A stretch of DNA of 64,000 nt from Panagrolaimus kolymaensis. Lineage: Eukaryota > Nematoda > Chromadorea > Rhabditida > Panagrolaimidae. The notes under the pieces are model-generated. The model was not told the DNA's origin and did not search any database. It saw nothing but the letters and a program-made list of their open reading frames with translations. The stretch is taken from assembly GCA_028622995.1 (NCBI GenBank), contig JAJQJQ010000004.1:8928001-8992000 (forward strand). The letters run 5' to 3'. The position numbers and the translations under genes are program-made. Of the stretch, positions 12,301 to 21,702 are shown in pieces; the stretch's first letter is position 1; the number at the start of each line of letters is the position of its first letter.

Positions 12301-15300
12301 GAAATAATAACTTACCCGGATCACTTTCAGCTTCAAATAGATCTTCAAGCATTTCGTCCATGACAATTCCCAAGCCGATATTAGCCATTGTGTTAGCTGC
12401 AAATATTTTAAGTGGATGAGTTACAATGAGATGTCGCAAACGACCCATTAATCCAAGTTTAATCGGGTGTCTAGCCATGCTAAACAAAGCAGCCAAACGT
12501 GCAGCTGCACCAGCAGCAGCTCCAGCCCAACTATTTACAAGGGTAAAAGCCAGTAATAAAGAAATCAAAAGTAAAAGCTTCATTTGGATGAATAAAAAGA
12601 ATAAACAGTAAGAAATATAAAAATTTACACAATAGCATTTTAATATTTATAGTTTTTGAAATATAAAGGAACTATTAGTTTTAGGCTTAGAATATAAAAA
12701 CCTTTTACTTCAACCTCCAATTCTTTCAACACACTTGTTTTTCTAGACAAAAATATTTCAAAAATAGAAAAACATTTACTTCTTCCTACAATGTTTCGAA
12801 ATAATTTTTGTTATTCAAAGTCTTGTATTTCACAAAAAAGGATAAAAAAAGAATTGCTTGGTGTATGAAGCTTGAAAATGGTGTCTGAAATATATGGTTT
12901 AAAAAACGAGGAAAACATGTTGATTAAAGTAAGCATCAAGTCTCAACTATTTCATCCTTAAAAAATTGTTAGTAGTATACACGTTATTTGCTTGGATGGT
13001 TGCTTTCCTTTTTTTCTAAACTTTTTTTTTATAAGCATCCTCCTTAGGTTATTTTTCTACAACGGTTTAATGGATGCATTTTATTTTTTTTGTAGCTTTT
13101 TTCCTTTCTTTTACTTCTCCCTAATTTTAAAATACTATAAATATTTTAATATTTACATAGGTAACCAACTCTCTTTCCATTTTCAGGCAAAATGAAAATT
13201 TTATTTGTGATTTTTTTGGTTTACTTCTTCTCGATTCACATGGTTTTAACAACTTTTATTGGGACAAAATATTTACTTACGTGGAGTGAAGCTATGCGGC
13301 ATATCGATCGTTATGCCCAAACTCGAAGGCACATTATTAGCAATGACAACACAAATCTTTACAATCAAAGATTAGATGAAGCTAATATTGTCTTCAAAAA
13401 GCATTTGGGAGAAATTATGCCAAAAATTCGAGCATTTTCTAATAATCCAACTACCGCTGATAGCGATATAAAACGATAGTTTAAATATTTATTTTCAATC
13501 AACTAATTTTTGCTTATTCTTTTAGTTTTGGAAGAACTATTTCCCGTTACTTTTAATGTTTACAACAAAAATTTAACTTTTCATCTCCAAGATTATCTTC
13601 CAGAAATAATCTTTCCAGCGATTGCGGAAGCTGCAACAAAAAAAGAATTTATTAATTTTTGCTTCGAAGGTTGGTTTATTTTTTTTTGACATTTAAAAAA
13701 TTATACAGCAATTATTATTCTTTTTTTTTATTTTTAGATCAAGCAAGAATTTATTCATTTTCTAATAATGACAAAAGTTTTGGCTTATTATTACCATTTA
13801 TTATTGATAAACAAAGCTCAATGATTATTCTTGATTGTCCCGTAGCTGCTATTACTAAATTATCAATAACAAATATTCGCGGCTTTGCAAACAATAATAG
13901 TCATTTTCAAAATGACATTGAAGGATAGTTTAATTATTTATTTTCAATCAACAAATTTTTGCTTATTCTTTTAGTTTTGAAGAAAAATTTTCCCATTGTT
14001 TTCAATTTTTATGGCCATACTTTAACTCTTCAGCTCCATGATTTTATTCCCGAAGTTTTGTTCCCTCGCATCGGAAAAGCTGCAGCAAGACCAAATCTCA
14101 ACCATTTCTGCATTCAAGGTTTAATTTATATTTTTAAATTAGTCGCAATGAAATTTTTATTTTAGACGATGGCAAAAGCTTTGCCATTACTAAAAATGAC
14201 CAGAGCCTCTCAACGCTCTTAAAACATTGTATTGATAGTAATTTGCGAAAATTGGAAATTTTGTTCTGCCCGTTGGATCTTAATCCTCCTTTGATGTAAT
14301 GTAAACCAAATTTCTCCACATCAACGATCACCAAAACCCAGCAAGCCAGCAAAAAGCCATCCCATGCAGCTTCCAATAGCATTAATTCATCCCATCAAAT
14401 CTCAATTATCGCCATTTTAAAAAGCTTTAAGTTTTGTTTTGTATTTTTTTAGCGCCATTTTATATTGTTGTTTTTACGCTTTCTCATACATTAATTTATG
14501 TCATTATTATTTTTTTTATATTTTCAATTTTATCCTTAAAGCAAACCATAAAATCTGATTCTCTCTTTTTTATCAAAAGCAATCGAAGAGAATATTTACA
14601 TTAAATGCCAGACATATGAAAACAAAATAACTTTGCTATTACTTTTGAAGAAAAAAGATAACACACCATAGAACCTAAAAAATAAAGTAAAAATATTTAC
14701 TTCATTCTGCAAAGTAGTTATGAAATAAATGTTATTCCAACTAAATATTTCAGAGACAGAAATATTTAGAAATATCCTTTTCTTTTATTTTTAGACAAGT
14801 GATGTTTGTCAATGTGGTGCTTGATGTTGCCATCGAAGGGGTGGCTTATTCAAAAAAAAGACGAAAACATGTTGATTTCAGCAGTTATTTCTTTATAAAA
14901 AGTTCAGAGTCGTAAACATATTGTTTTTCCTTCTGTTAGCTTTTAGTCATCTTTTTTCTAAGCATCCCAAGTTTATTTTTCAATAACAGTTCGAAGAACT
15001 TTAGTCATTTTTGTTTAAAAATTTTTTTAATTTTAATTTTTCCTCGAAGTTATTTTTTCTTTAAAACTTTATTATTGTAGATGAGTGACCAAACAAAACC
15101 AAAATATCGCTTCCATTATGCATTGGGGTATGTCCCCGATTATTCTGTAAAATTATATCGACAACCGGGACAACCCCTTCCTAGATACCCACCAAAAAGA
15201 GCACCAACAACATCCAATCATCCATTACCAAATCAACGACCAACATCCAATAATCCATTACCAATTGAACGCCTTCAACCTGGACCTGAGCTCGAAACTG

Positions 15301-18300
15301 TAAGTTTATAGCAATTTTACCCTTTTAAAAACCATTTATTTAGTAATTTTTAATTTTAAAAAATTTTAGAGAGCACAAAGAATCAAAGCACGTATGGATG
15401 AAATTAGAAAAGAAGCTGCCGAAGAACGACAAGAAATGGAAGATCGCGAAAAGGAAAAAAATATTGCCCCAATTTGCTCCATATGTTTGGCTGATCGTGA
15501 TGATGGACCATGGGTAGCATTAAATAATTATGGATGCAGATTACACCCACTGCATGAAAAATGTTTACAAGGATGGTTTTCTACGGGTGGAGTGAATTGC
15601 CCCGTTTGTAGGGCACCAGAAACAATACTTGCGGGTTTGAAATACATGAAAGTTTCTCCTCCACCTGGATCACTTGCCCATCAAAAAGAATATGTAAGTT
15701 AAACGCTCTAATTTGAGAATTATTTAAGAATAAAAAATATTTAGGAAGATCAATTTGATGCGCTGGCCAAAAAAATCACGTTGCAATTAGCAGCAAGAAA
15801 TATGGGATTTAACTTAGAAGAGGTACGTACTTTTTGGAAATATAAAACTTTAATTTAATTTATGTTTTTTTAAAGATATTGGAACAACACTCAACCCTCC
15901 TTAATGATCTCGACCATTTACCAACAGAAGTGCATATTGTGGAGAGAAAAATATATTCTCTCCAAAAAGAACTTGATGCATTGAAAATTCAAGTTAAAGA
16001 AACCCCAACAAAGCTAGCTGCATTTGAGAAAAAATGTAAGTTTTTAACTTTTTTAAAATAACCAAATTACTCAGATTTTTAGTTTGTCAATTTTTAAATC
16101 CTGTCCATCTTCATACCACTCCTCAAAAAAACTGAAAATAAAATCTTAATATTTTGATAAGTTTATTTATTTTTTGCCATGGATTCGATGACATTTTCAT
16201 AAATTTAAATATTGTTTTTAATAATGATTATTACTTATATATTTTTTTTATGTTTTATCTCCAGTTCTAAATAAAAATATTTTATAATCTATTGCCTCGT
16301 ATTTTTATTTTAACCTTTACATTTTATAATTTTTGCATAAAATTTGCGATAAACAATTTATGAGAACAAAAAGTAAATAAATTAATAACAAAGTAACTGA
16401 ATCATGTTTCTAATAATTTAATGTTTGGTCCTATCTGAAGGAGTTTGAGATGCAGCTAAAGAGAGTCTTATTTTATTCTTTTTTCCCATATGTTTGTAAA
16501 CATTTACGAAATCTTTATTATTCAAAAACAATTCTTGGAAAAAAGCTTTCGAAATTATTTTGTTATTTGTTATTGAAAACACTACTTCCTCGACAAAATG
16601 TCGAAATATGCTTCGTTTTTTCCTTTATAAGAAATTTCAAAAATAACTTTATTATTGGTTTCCTTGAAGCATCTTATGCGAATATATTTTTTGGAACAAG
16701 ATTTAAATAAATTTGTATTAATTGCTTCGTTAAATTATTAGAACAACATCGGCATTAAATATTAAATTGAATTTATATTTCTGAGTTTGTTAAAGTTGCA
16801 AGTTACTATAGTTTATTTTATTTTGAAATGCATCTAATGATTTGGTTATTATCTTTTTTGTGTATTTTGGCCTTTATTCGCAGTGATGGTATTAAAACTA
16901 CAAAAAGACGTCCAGCTGTAATTTATGATGGTTGGATTTGGCGTCGTCTAAATAACTTGATTAAAGATGGCACAACTCAAGTATGGGTTTGTGTAAAAAA
17001 AGGTTGCAATGCTAGGGCATATTCTCCAATTGGTTCCGAAGCTCTTGAAGTTCAAAGAGGACATGAAGGTCATCGTCGCTCTGGAACATCGAACGAACTT
17101 CGTCAAGCCTTATCTGAAGCAAAGGATAAAGCAGCAGTTGATACCGGAGCAAACACGCGAACCCTTCTTGCTGAGGCTTCTGCAAGTTTAGGTGATGAAG
17201 CTGTAACAAAATGGAGTGCCGTCAACTCAGCTCGAGCCATTCAACGCTTACGTGAAATTCCTGGAAGAAAGGATGTTGATGCACCAGAGTTAATTGATAT
17301 AATCATTGAAGTTAGTTATATTTTACAATTTTTTACAGTTTTTTTATTATTTTTAAATAATCTTTAGGGTGTTTTTGCTGAAGATGTTAATGGAAATCCA
17401 TTTTTACGTTTTGATAGCCGAATAACACAGCCAGATGAACCTATCTTTTTTTTATTCATGTCTAATCAAGGTGTTGAGCGGCTGCAACAATTTCGAGAGT
17501 GGAGTTCAGGTTGGCCCATCTTCATATTTGCATACATCCTTTCATTTTTTCCCCATTAGTGTTTTGACTTCTTTGATTGATCCTTTACTTTTTGGGTTCT
17601 TAAATCTTTTTTAGGATAATTTTATATGAATAACTTTCGTGGCCATTATAGATGGTACATTCAAAGGTTAGAAATTATTTACGAATATTAATAAATAAAT
17701 AAGCAGCATAATTTTTTTAGTAACCCCAAGCAACATCTTTCAACTGTATACTGTGAATGTGCTCGTTGATTTATCCAGCATCCCATGTGCATTTGTAATG
17801 ATGACAGATAAAACGCAAGCAAGCTACACACGGGTATTGCATGAAATCCATAGCATTGTTCAAACGCGCCCCAACTCAGTAATGTTAGGTATGAGCGAGT
17901 TAATTCAAAAATTTTGAAACCCATTCTTATGAAATCTTAGATTTCGAGATAGCTGCTCGAAACGCTTATGTAGCTACTTTCCCAGGCATTGCCATTAGGC
18001 AATGCCTCTTCCATCTTGGGCAATCCATCCATAGATATGTTCAAAAAAATGGTTTGGTTCCTGTTTATGATGGAAATGAAGAATATAGAAAGCTCGTTCG
18101 ATCGCTGGCAGCACTTTCATTATTGCCTGTTGAACATACAACTTATGGATTTGATCTTTTGTTAGAAGATATGGGAAATTTGGACCTTAGTGAATATGTT
18201 GGTGATATTGATGAACCTCTTCCTTCTCAAGGAGGTTTAACTCCTCCTCGTTCCCAAATACCAGCTGTAACTTCTCAAGAACAAGCAACACCTCCACGTT

Positions 18301-20269
18301 CTCAAGGACCTCCTCCTCGTTCTCAAGCAGGAGGAACGCCTTCTCGTCAACGAACACAAGCAGCTCGTCGAATTGATCCAACTTCAGTTTTTACCTATTT
18401 TCGGCGGTTTGTTTAGGCTTAAGAAATAAAATAATTTTAGCTTTTTAGTTATTACATTGATGGAGTTAATGGTAGACCTGCAACTTTTCCCCCGGAAACC
18501 TGGAACCATTTTGAAACACAGCTTGATGGTCATTTGGGACGAACAAATAATGCCCAGGTTTGTAAATCTATCCAAATAAAATATATATTTTAATAAATAA
18601 ATTCATTAATTTAAGGAAGGATTTCACAGTGCATTGAACAAAAGGTTTCACGGAAGCCATCCATCATTGTCAAAGTTAGTTTATATTTTTTTAATTATAT
18701 TTAAAATTATTAAGTTTCAGAGTTATTACTCTTTTAAAATCAGAGGATTCAATTTCAACTGAAAAACTTCGCCCTCATTTACTTGATCCTACTGAACGAG
18801 TAACAATGCATCCGAGAAATAAAAAATATGTCGCAAATGATAGAGCCATTAATACTCTTGTTCAAAGTTACAACGCGGTCGAAGCCCCTACAGATGAACA
18901 ACTTCGAGGATTTCTTTTAGCAGTTCAATATCGACTCGGAAAAAACAACTTCAACCAATGGGATAACTGAAGGATTTTAAAGCTTTATATATTTGTTTGT
19001 TGTTTTTTCATTAATTTACATATATTTGTCATTTTTTATGTTAATAAATATTTAAGCATAAATACATTAACACTCTCTCATTTTTATTTGGAATTTTAAA
19101 CAAGTTCTAGATGACTGAATCATTTTTTAAAGAAAAAATAAACTTTTGGTTGATAAATACAAGCGTGGGAATTTTTTTCATTAAAGTTATATTTGCGAGC
19201 CGCAAATGTCGGAAAAAAACCGCAAATGGTGAAACCGCAAATGTCGTAAATCGCCGCAAGTGTCGAATCGGAAATGGCAACCGCAAGTGTCGAACCGCAA
19301 GTGACGGCCGCAAAAGCCCGCCGCAAGTGTCGAATCGCAAGTGACAAAACCGCAAGTGTCGTTGCACCCAAAAAATTCTATCCTCTCAGTAATGAAAAAA
19401 GAATGATAAAAGTGAAGAAAGAAAAAGTGGGTGCACAACTATACTAGTTCCAAAGGCTCAATAATTTAAAAGAAATTTTCAGTGCAAAATGCTATCTTTG
19501 ATGTTCGCAGTTTATTTTAAAAATCAGATTTTATTTTTTATAACCCTTTGAAGCAATAACCAAACACAGTTTAAAATTTGTTATACTCTTTTGCAAGCCA
19601 AAATCTTAATAAAAAATAGTTTTCTAAACTTTCGTAATTTAAAAAAACAACAGTTTTACAGCAACCTAAATTTCAACAGTTTTGTTTATTTAAAAAAAAA
19701 TCCCAATACGCACAAGCAGAAAGTGATGCAGTTTTGAATTAATTTTTAATATAAATAATTACCTCGTAATCCAACGATATGCCCTTTTCAATCCATTTTT
19801 CAATAAAATTTCCAAGCTTTAAAGAATCTTTTTTAATTAAAATTAAATAATCCACAAATTTTTGGGTAACCGAAACTATGCCTTGCAAAGCCATGGCAAT
19901 ATTTCGATGTCCAAGGGACTCAGTTTTTAATATAATTTTGAATTTTTCTACAAAACATCGAAGTTGGAAGAAAAACAGACGTGTTTGGGACGAATTAATA
20001 TTTTGTTCAATTTGGGAATAATTTTTTGAAAATATAGGCAGTGAAGTTTTAGAATACGGTAAATTTAATCCAGTTTCTTTTTGCTTTAAAAATTCATCTA
20101 ATTTTTCTTTGATTTTGAATGGTGTGAATTCATTTCCAGTTTGAATTTTTATAAAAAATATCAAATCATCCATTGAAGTTGGAAATATGCCTGAGGCATG
20201 GTTCTCAAAAAGTTGATAAACAATTGGATCATCTAATGAAAAGGATCCACATGGATGTTTCGTGGCCAT
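9321..20269 (-). CDS. Helical protein of unknown family, split by a 10-kb intron holding a transposon
   Basis: Two coding exons, 20269-19763 and 9635-9321, join at phase 0 to give 273 residues. The donor is GAG|GTAATT after ISLDYE, and the acceptor is TTTTCAG before PYQIIGEP. Both exons encode predicted helices with Leu/Phe/Lys heptads (for example KFKIILKTESLGHR and VIICQLVRQANEIA). No signal peptide or membrane span is seen, so a cytosolic protein is likely. The start ATG (MATKHPCGSF) follows an acceptor-like GTTTCAG by about 11 bases. About 9.3 kb of the intron is the antisense Mutator-like element; the remaining roughly 0.8 kb is motif array. If the element is removed the intron is of ordinary size for this region. 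Family unknown. Confidence 0.7.
10116..10123. repeat. Left target-site duplication of the Mutator-like element
   Basis: AAAGGCTC here is repeated exactly at 19452-19459, just outside the right end. An 8-bp duplication fits Mutator-like elements (8-11 bp) and hAT; the internal MULE transposase decides for Mutator-like. Confidence 0.9.
10124..10739 (+). repeat. Left terminal inverted repeat of the Mutator-like element
   Basis: The outer about 60 bp (to CATTCTTTTTT) and the inner part (about 10430-10739) match the reverse complement of 19112-19451. A stretch of about 230 bp at 10190-10425 with repeated TGGATCTT is present only on this side, so the two ends have diverged in length (616 versus 340 bp). 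Confidence 0.85.
10436..10655 (+). repeat. Degenerate tandem repeat in the left inverted end
   Basis: About 14-16-bp units of the type CGACACTTGCGGTTA, about 14 copies with drift to CGACATTTGCGGTT. The same units occur in inverted orientation at 19190-19370. Repeated subterminal sites in transposons usually bind transposase; this role is inferred. Confidence 0.85.
11002..11009 (+). promoter_or_regulatory. TATA-like box upstream of the first small ORF of the element
   Basis: ATATAAAA about 230 bases before the ATG at 11239, followed by a plausible 5' exon ending at a GTAAG donor near 11111 and an acceptor ATTTTTAG near 11220. A similar TTTATAAAA lies at 14892, ahead of the RING gene. Confidence 0.4.
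11239..11364 (+). CDS. Small Pro/Asn-rich ORF, 41 residues, in the transposon
   Basis: ATG to TAA gives a 41-residue protein starting MNKPGDEKPSNPTKP, rich in Pro, Asn and Lys. It lies 19 bases after an acceptor (ATTTTTAG) that pairs with a GTAAG donor near 11111. The upstream exon is open in the same frame with hydrophobic codons but has no ATG. It may be an untranslated leader, or the protein may begin elsewhere. Base composition is less T-rich than the flanks, which favours a real gene. Function unknown. Confidence 0.35.
   Translation: MNKPGDEKPSNPTKPEPFQPLPDGNYNELFGSSNPKMNPPK
11365..11930. other. Transposon interior, no gene seen
   Basis: AT-rich spacer between the small ORF and the 3' end of the minus-strand secreted gene. 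Frames at 11568-11795 on both strands overlap each other and are dominated by Phe/Lys from T and A runs; none is supported. Also unassigned inside the element are 10740-11000 and 12584-12910. Confidence 0.5.
11931..12583 (-). CDS. Putative secreted protein, 178 residues, transposon cargo
   Basis: Three exons in phase: 12583-12316, 12248-12093, 12043-11931. The protein begins with a clear signal peptide (MKLLLLISLLLAFTLVNSWA), then an Ala-rich segment (GAAAGAAARLAAL), then LFEAESDPDLQDALAG and a mixed C-terminal domain ending DLFNCF. Two more frames overlap exon 2 and its intron; the phase-consistent three-exon model is preferred because the last exon continues in good codons after a TCTTTAG acceptor. 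It is encoded on the opposite strand to the other cargo genes. Family not recognised. A secreted product is unusual for a DNA transposon. Confidence 0.6.
12911..12925 (+). promoter_or_regulatory. 15-bp sequence shared upstream of two cargo genes
   Basis: GAAAACATGTTGATT occurs here, 267 bases before the ATG at 13192, and again at 14863-14877, 204 bases before the ATG at 15081. Surrounding bases differ, so this is a short shared element and not a long duplication. It may be a common promoter element. Confidence 0.45.
13192..14299 (+). CDS. Secreted two-module protein, transposon cargo, frame conflict at two junctions
   Basis: The start ATG follows TTTTCAGGCAAA. Exon 1 (13192-13479) encodes a signal peptide (MKILFVIFLVYFFSIHMVL) and about 70 residues ending DIKR-stop. 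Downstream lie exon 2 (13526-13669), exon 3 (13738-13928), exon 4 (13975-14118) and exon 5 (14166-14299). Exons 2-3 and 4-5 join cleanly at phase 1 and are diverged copies of one module: FPVTFNVYNKNLTFHLQDYL versus FPIVFNFYGHTLTLQLHDFI. Exons 1 and 3 both end in a stop (ATAG followed by TTTAA) and, if spliced at the only GT there, would put exons 2 and 4 out of frame. Options are separate genes, an unseen donor, or a decayed gene. The 13192-13479 frame alone is a 95-residue secreted protein. Confidence 0.5.
13526..14299 (+). repeat. Tandem duplication of a two-exon module
   Basis: Module A is 13526-13928 and module B is 13975-14299. The preceding intron-like sequences are also alike (TTTGCTTATTCTTTTAGTTTTG at 13511 and 13961), so the duplication included the intron. 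Protein-level similarity is higher than DNA-level similarity in the exons, suggesting past selection on the protein. Confidence 0.7.
14300..15080. other. Transposon interior between cargo genes
   Basis: No credible exon. It holds the second copy of GAAAACATGTTGATT (14863-14877) and a TATA-like TTTATAAAA (14892-14900), and ends in the acceptor TTATTGTAG directly before the ATG of the RING gene at 15081. Confidence 0.5.
15081..16135 (+). CDS. RING-H2 zinc-finger protein with coiled coil, transposon cargo
   Basis: Five exons in phase: 15081-15299, 15370-15693, 15745-15822, 15876-16035, 16083-16135, giving 277 residues. The ATG is the first codon after a TTGTAG acceptor. Residues 1-73 are Pro-rich. 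Residues 74-105 are a charged helix (RKEAAEERQEMEDREKEK). The RING-H2 follows with eight ligands visible: CSIC, then C-R-L-H-P-L-H-E-K-C, then CPVC. The C-terminal part has a coiled coil (VERKIYSLQKELDALKIQ). RING-H2 proteins are typically E3 ubiquitin ligases; activity is inferred. Its intact frame inside the transposon suggests it is maintained, either as captured host gene or as an element function. Confidence 0.85.
16136..16827. other. Spacer between RING gene and transposase
   Basis: AT-rich, with an AATAAAAATATTTT-type 3' signal region near 16268. An 86-residue frame (16450-16710) is Phe/Leu/Lys-rich and lacks support. The promoter of the transposase gene probably lies in the last 200 bases. 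Confidence 0.45.
16828..18970 (+). CDS. Mutator-like (MULE) transposase with FLYWCH-type zinc finger
   Basis: Eight exons in phase: 16828-17310, 17368-17509, 17652-17666, 17721-17888, 17941-18406, 18449-18557, 18616-18674, 18721-18970, giving 563 residues. Residues about 25-85 form a FLYWCH-like finger (W-x-C-x4-C-x-ARA, then GHEGHRR). The catalytic core shows DGTFK on a tiny 15-base exon, followed by VTPSNIFQLYTVNVL and the DFEIAARNAYVATFPG block with CLFHLGQSIHRYVQKNGL, all typical of MULE transposases. The C-terminal block has TNNAQEGFHSALNKRFHGSHP. A Pro/Arg/Ser-rich insert (PPRSQ repeats) lies between. The first about 18 residues look like a signal peptide, which is odd for a transposase, so the true start may be downstream or in an unseen exon. 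No frame break was found: potentially active. Confidence 0.9.
19112..19451 (-). repeat. Right terminal inverted repeat of the Mutator-like element
   Basis: Reverse complement of the left end: ATTTAAAGAAAAAATAAAC-type sequence, then CCGCAAGTGTCG units, then GTGGGTGCACAACTATACTAG at the tip. The right target duplication AAAGGCTC is at 19452-19459. Confidence 0.9.
19190..19370 (-). repeat. Degenerate tandem repeat in the right inverted end
   Basis: Units of CCGCAAGTGTCGAA type, about 11 copies, the inverted counterpart of the repeats at 10436-10655. Unit order is only partly conserved between the two ends. Confidence 0.85.
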
Positions 20270-20770
20270 TAAAAGAATATCTGAAACCTACAGTTTAAAA
20301 TTTGTAAAGAAAATAATACATATTTATTTGGTGCAGCCAATCTCCATACTTCGACACAGTTAAACTTTAAAAATATTAATGAATGGAAAAAAAAGTCTAA
20401 TTATTTCATCAAAAACTTGGAGACCAAATTATTTATCAAAAAAAAGATGCAAATTTAGCATACGCCAGTTTAAAAAAAAATAATATTACCAGAAGTTGAA
20501 GAAAAAAAAATGTTAGAAAATTTTTTGATTTAATAAGGGTAAAAAAATCGATAGATAGAATGAACGAGCAACAGTTAAAAAATAAAAAACATTTTCCACA
20601 AATTTATTCAGTTAATAAGCTTCCAATATTAGAAAGAAAAAAAGTAATACGAAATCAAGAAGCTTCAGTTTATAACCCAAGAAAAATTACTCAAATTTGT
20701 ATCAAAAAAAATAAAAATAAAAGAATATTTTTTTAATTTGGGAACCTCGTTCATTTATGCAGTTTAAAAA
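19500..20770 (-). repeat. AAACTG motif array, minus-strand orientation (continued)
   Basis: CAGTTT/CAGTTA copies resume right after the transposon (19507, 19567, 19652, 19676, 19730), occur once inside the coding exon (near 19920), and continue upstream of the start codon (20291, 20356, 20466, 20570, 20608, 20666, 20760). They then stop. The array therefore ends near the presumed 5' region of the gene. Confidence 0.85.
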
Positions 20771-21702
20771 TATTTATATTCTAATTAAAAGAAAAGCTTG
20801 TTTCATAAAAATAATAAACAGAAAAAAAAGCTAAAGAAAGGAGGAACAATGATTATTTTAAAATTACACAATAATCCAAAGCTTTAATTTTTTTAAAGAC
20901 GCGTCACCCCTATTTTTTATGAAAAAAAAAACTCAAAATGGCCACAAAATAAAAATGAATCATTGAAAAGTCAAAAAACCTGAGACTTTCTTTTTTTTAA
21001 TGAAAATCGAAGAAAGAAAGAGAGAAAAACCGCAAAAAAAAGGTGGTGAATGGTGGGAAAGCAGCGCAACCACAAAAAAAATAAAACATGGCAAATCGCA
21101 AATGCAAGGAGAGAAAAAAAAAGAGACAAAACATTAGTTAAAACGAAAAAGACCCGCAGCCAACCACCTCCAACATACCTTCTAGAACTGATCCGCTGCC
21201 ACTGAAAAAAAAAACATAAAAAAAGGAAAGTTAAAAATGTCATAAGAGAATCATTGTTGAATTTGGAAGGGAGGATGGTTGGCTATTCATTTTTGATTTC
21301 CAAATACAAAAGAAGTAAAAAAACTTTTTTTGCAAGTACCAAAAGCTTGGATAATTTTAAAAAATTTGTTTAAAACTTTTTATGTAAAAGCTATAAGCTT
21401 TTTTGCTTTAAAAAGCATGATTGACACTGGATGAGCGATTTAAAAAAAATTTCATAGTTATTTCTCGTCGGTCAAACTTTGAGGCGTTGCTTATTTATTA
21501 AATTTTTTTTTGTGTATGATTTGTATTATTTCGTTTCAATTTATTTCCATGAGGAGAATGGATGGTCCAACCACACCAAAGAGCATAATTGTATAGTTTG
21601 AAAATTTATACATTTATAAAAAAAAAGTCCATTGCTTTAAAAAAAGATTTATTTTCCGCGTTATAAATAAATTTCACATAATTCAAAAATAAATATACAA
21701 CT
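20771..21702. other. Promoter-like intergenic stretch, possible 5' untranslated exon
   Basis: The AAACTG array is absent. On the minus strand, TTTTTTTTTTCAG is followed by a 23-base segment at 21181-21203 and a GTATGTTGG donor, which could be an untranslated exon of the gene starting at 20269. Poly-A/T tracts dominate. The minus-strand 90-residue frame at 20971-21243 is built of Phe/Leu/Ser from T-runs and is not supported. Confidence 0.4.

Larger units (their letters stand above)
10124..19451 (+). mobile_element. Complete Mutator-like transposon (9328 bp) with extra genes
   Basis: The ends are inverted (left GGCACTAGTATAGTTGTGCA, right end complementary with one mismatch near the tip) and flanked by AAAGGCTC at 10116-10123 and 19452-19459. 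Inside are five gene models: an ORF at 11239, a minus-strand secreted protein at 11931-12583, a plus-strand multi-exon gene at 13192-14299, a RING protein at 15081-16135, and the transposase at 16828-18970. All reading frames of the transposase are intact. The AAACTG motif that fills the surrounding host intron on both sides is at background level inside the element, so the insertion came after the array was in place. The cargo could be captured host genes or genes the element needs. Confidence 0.9.

Noticed and set aside
16450..16710. 86-residue frame between RING and transposase genes
   Set aside because: Composition is Phe/Leu/Lys from AT-rich DNA, no splice partner, no recognisable domain.
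18410..18420. TTAGGC as a telomere or chromosome-break signal
   Set aside because: A single hexamer, not a tandem tract; no telomere array anywhere in the window.
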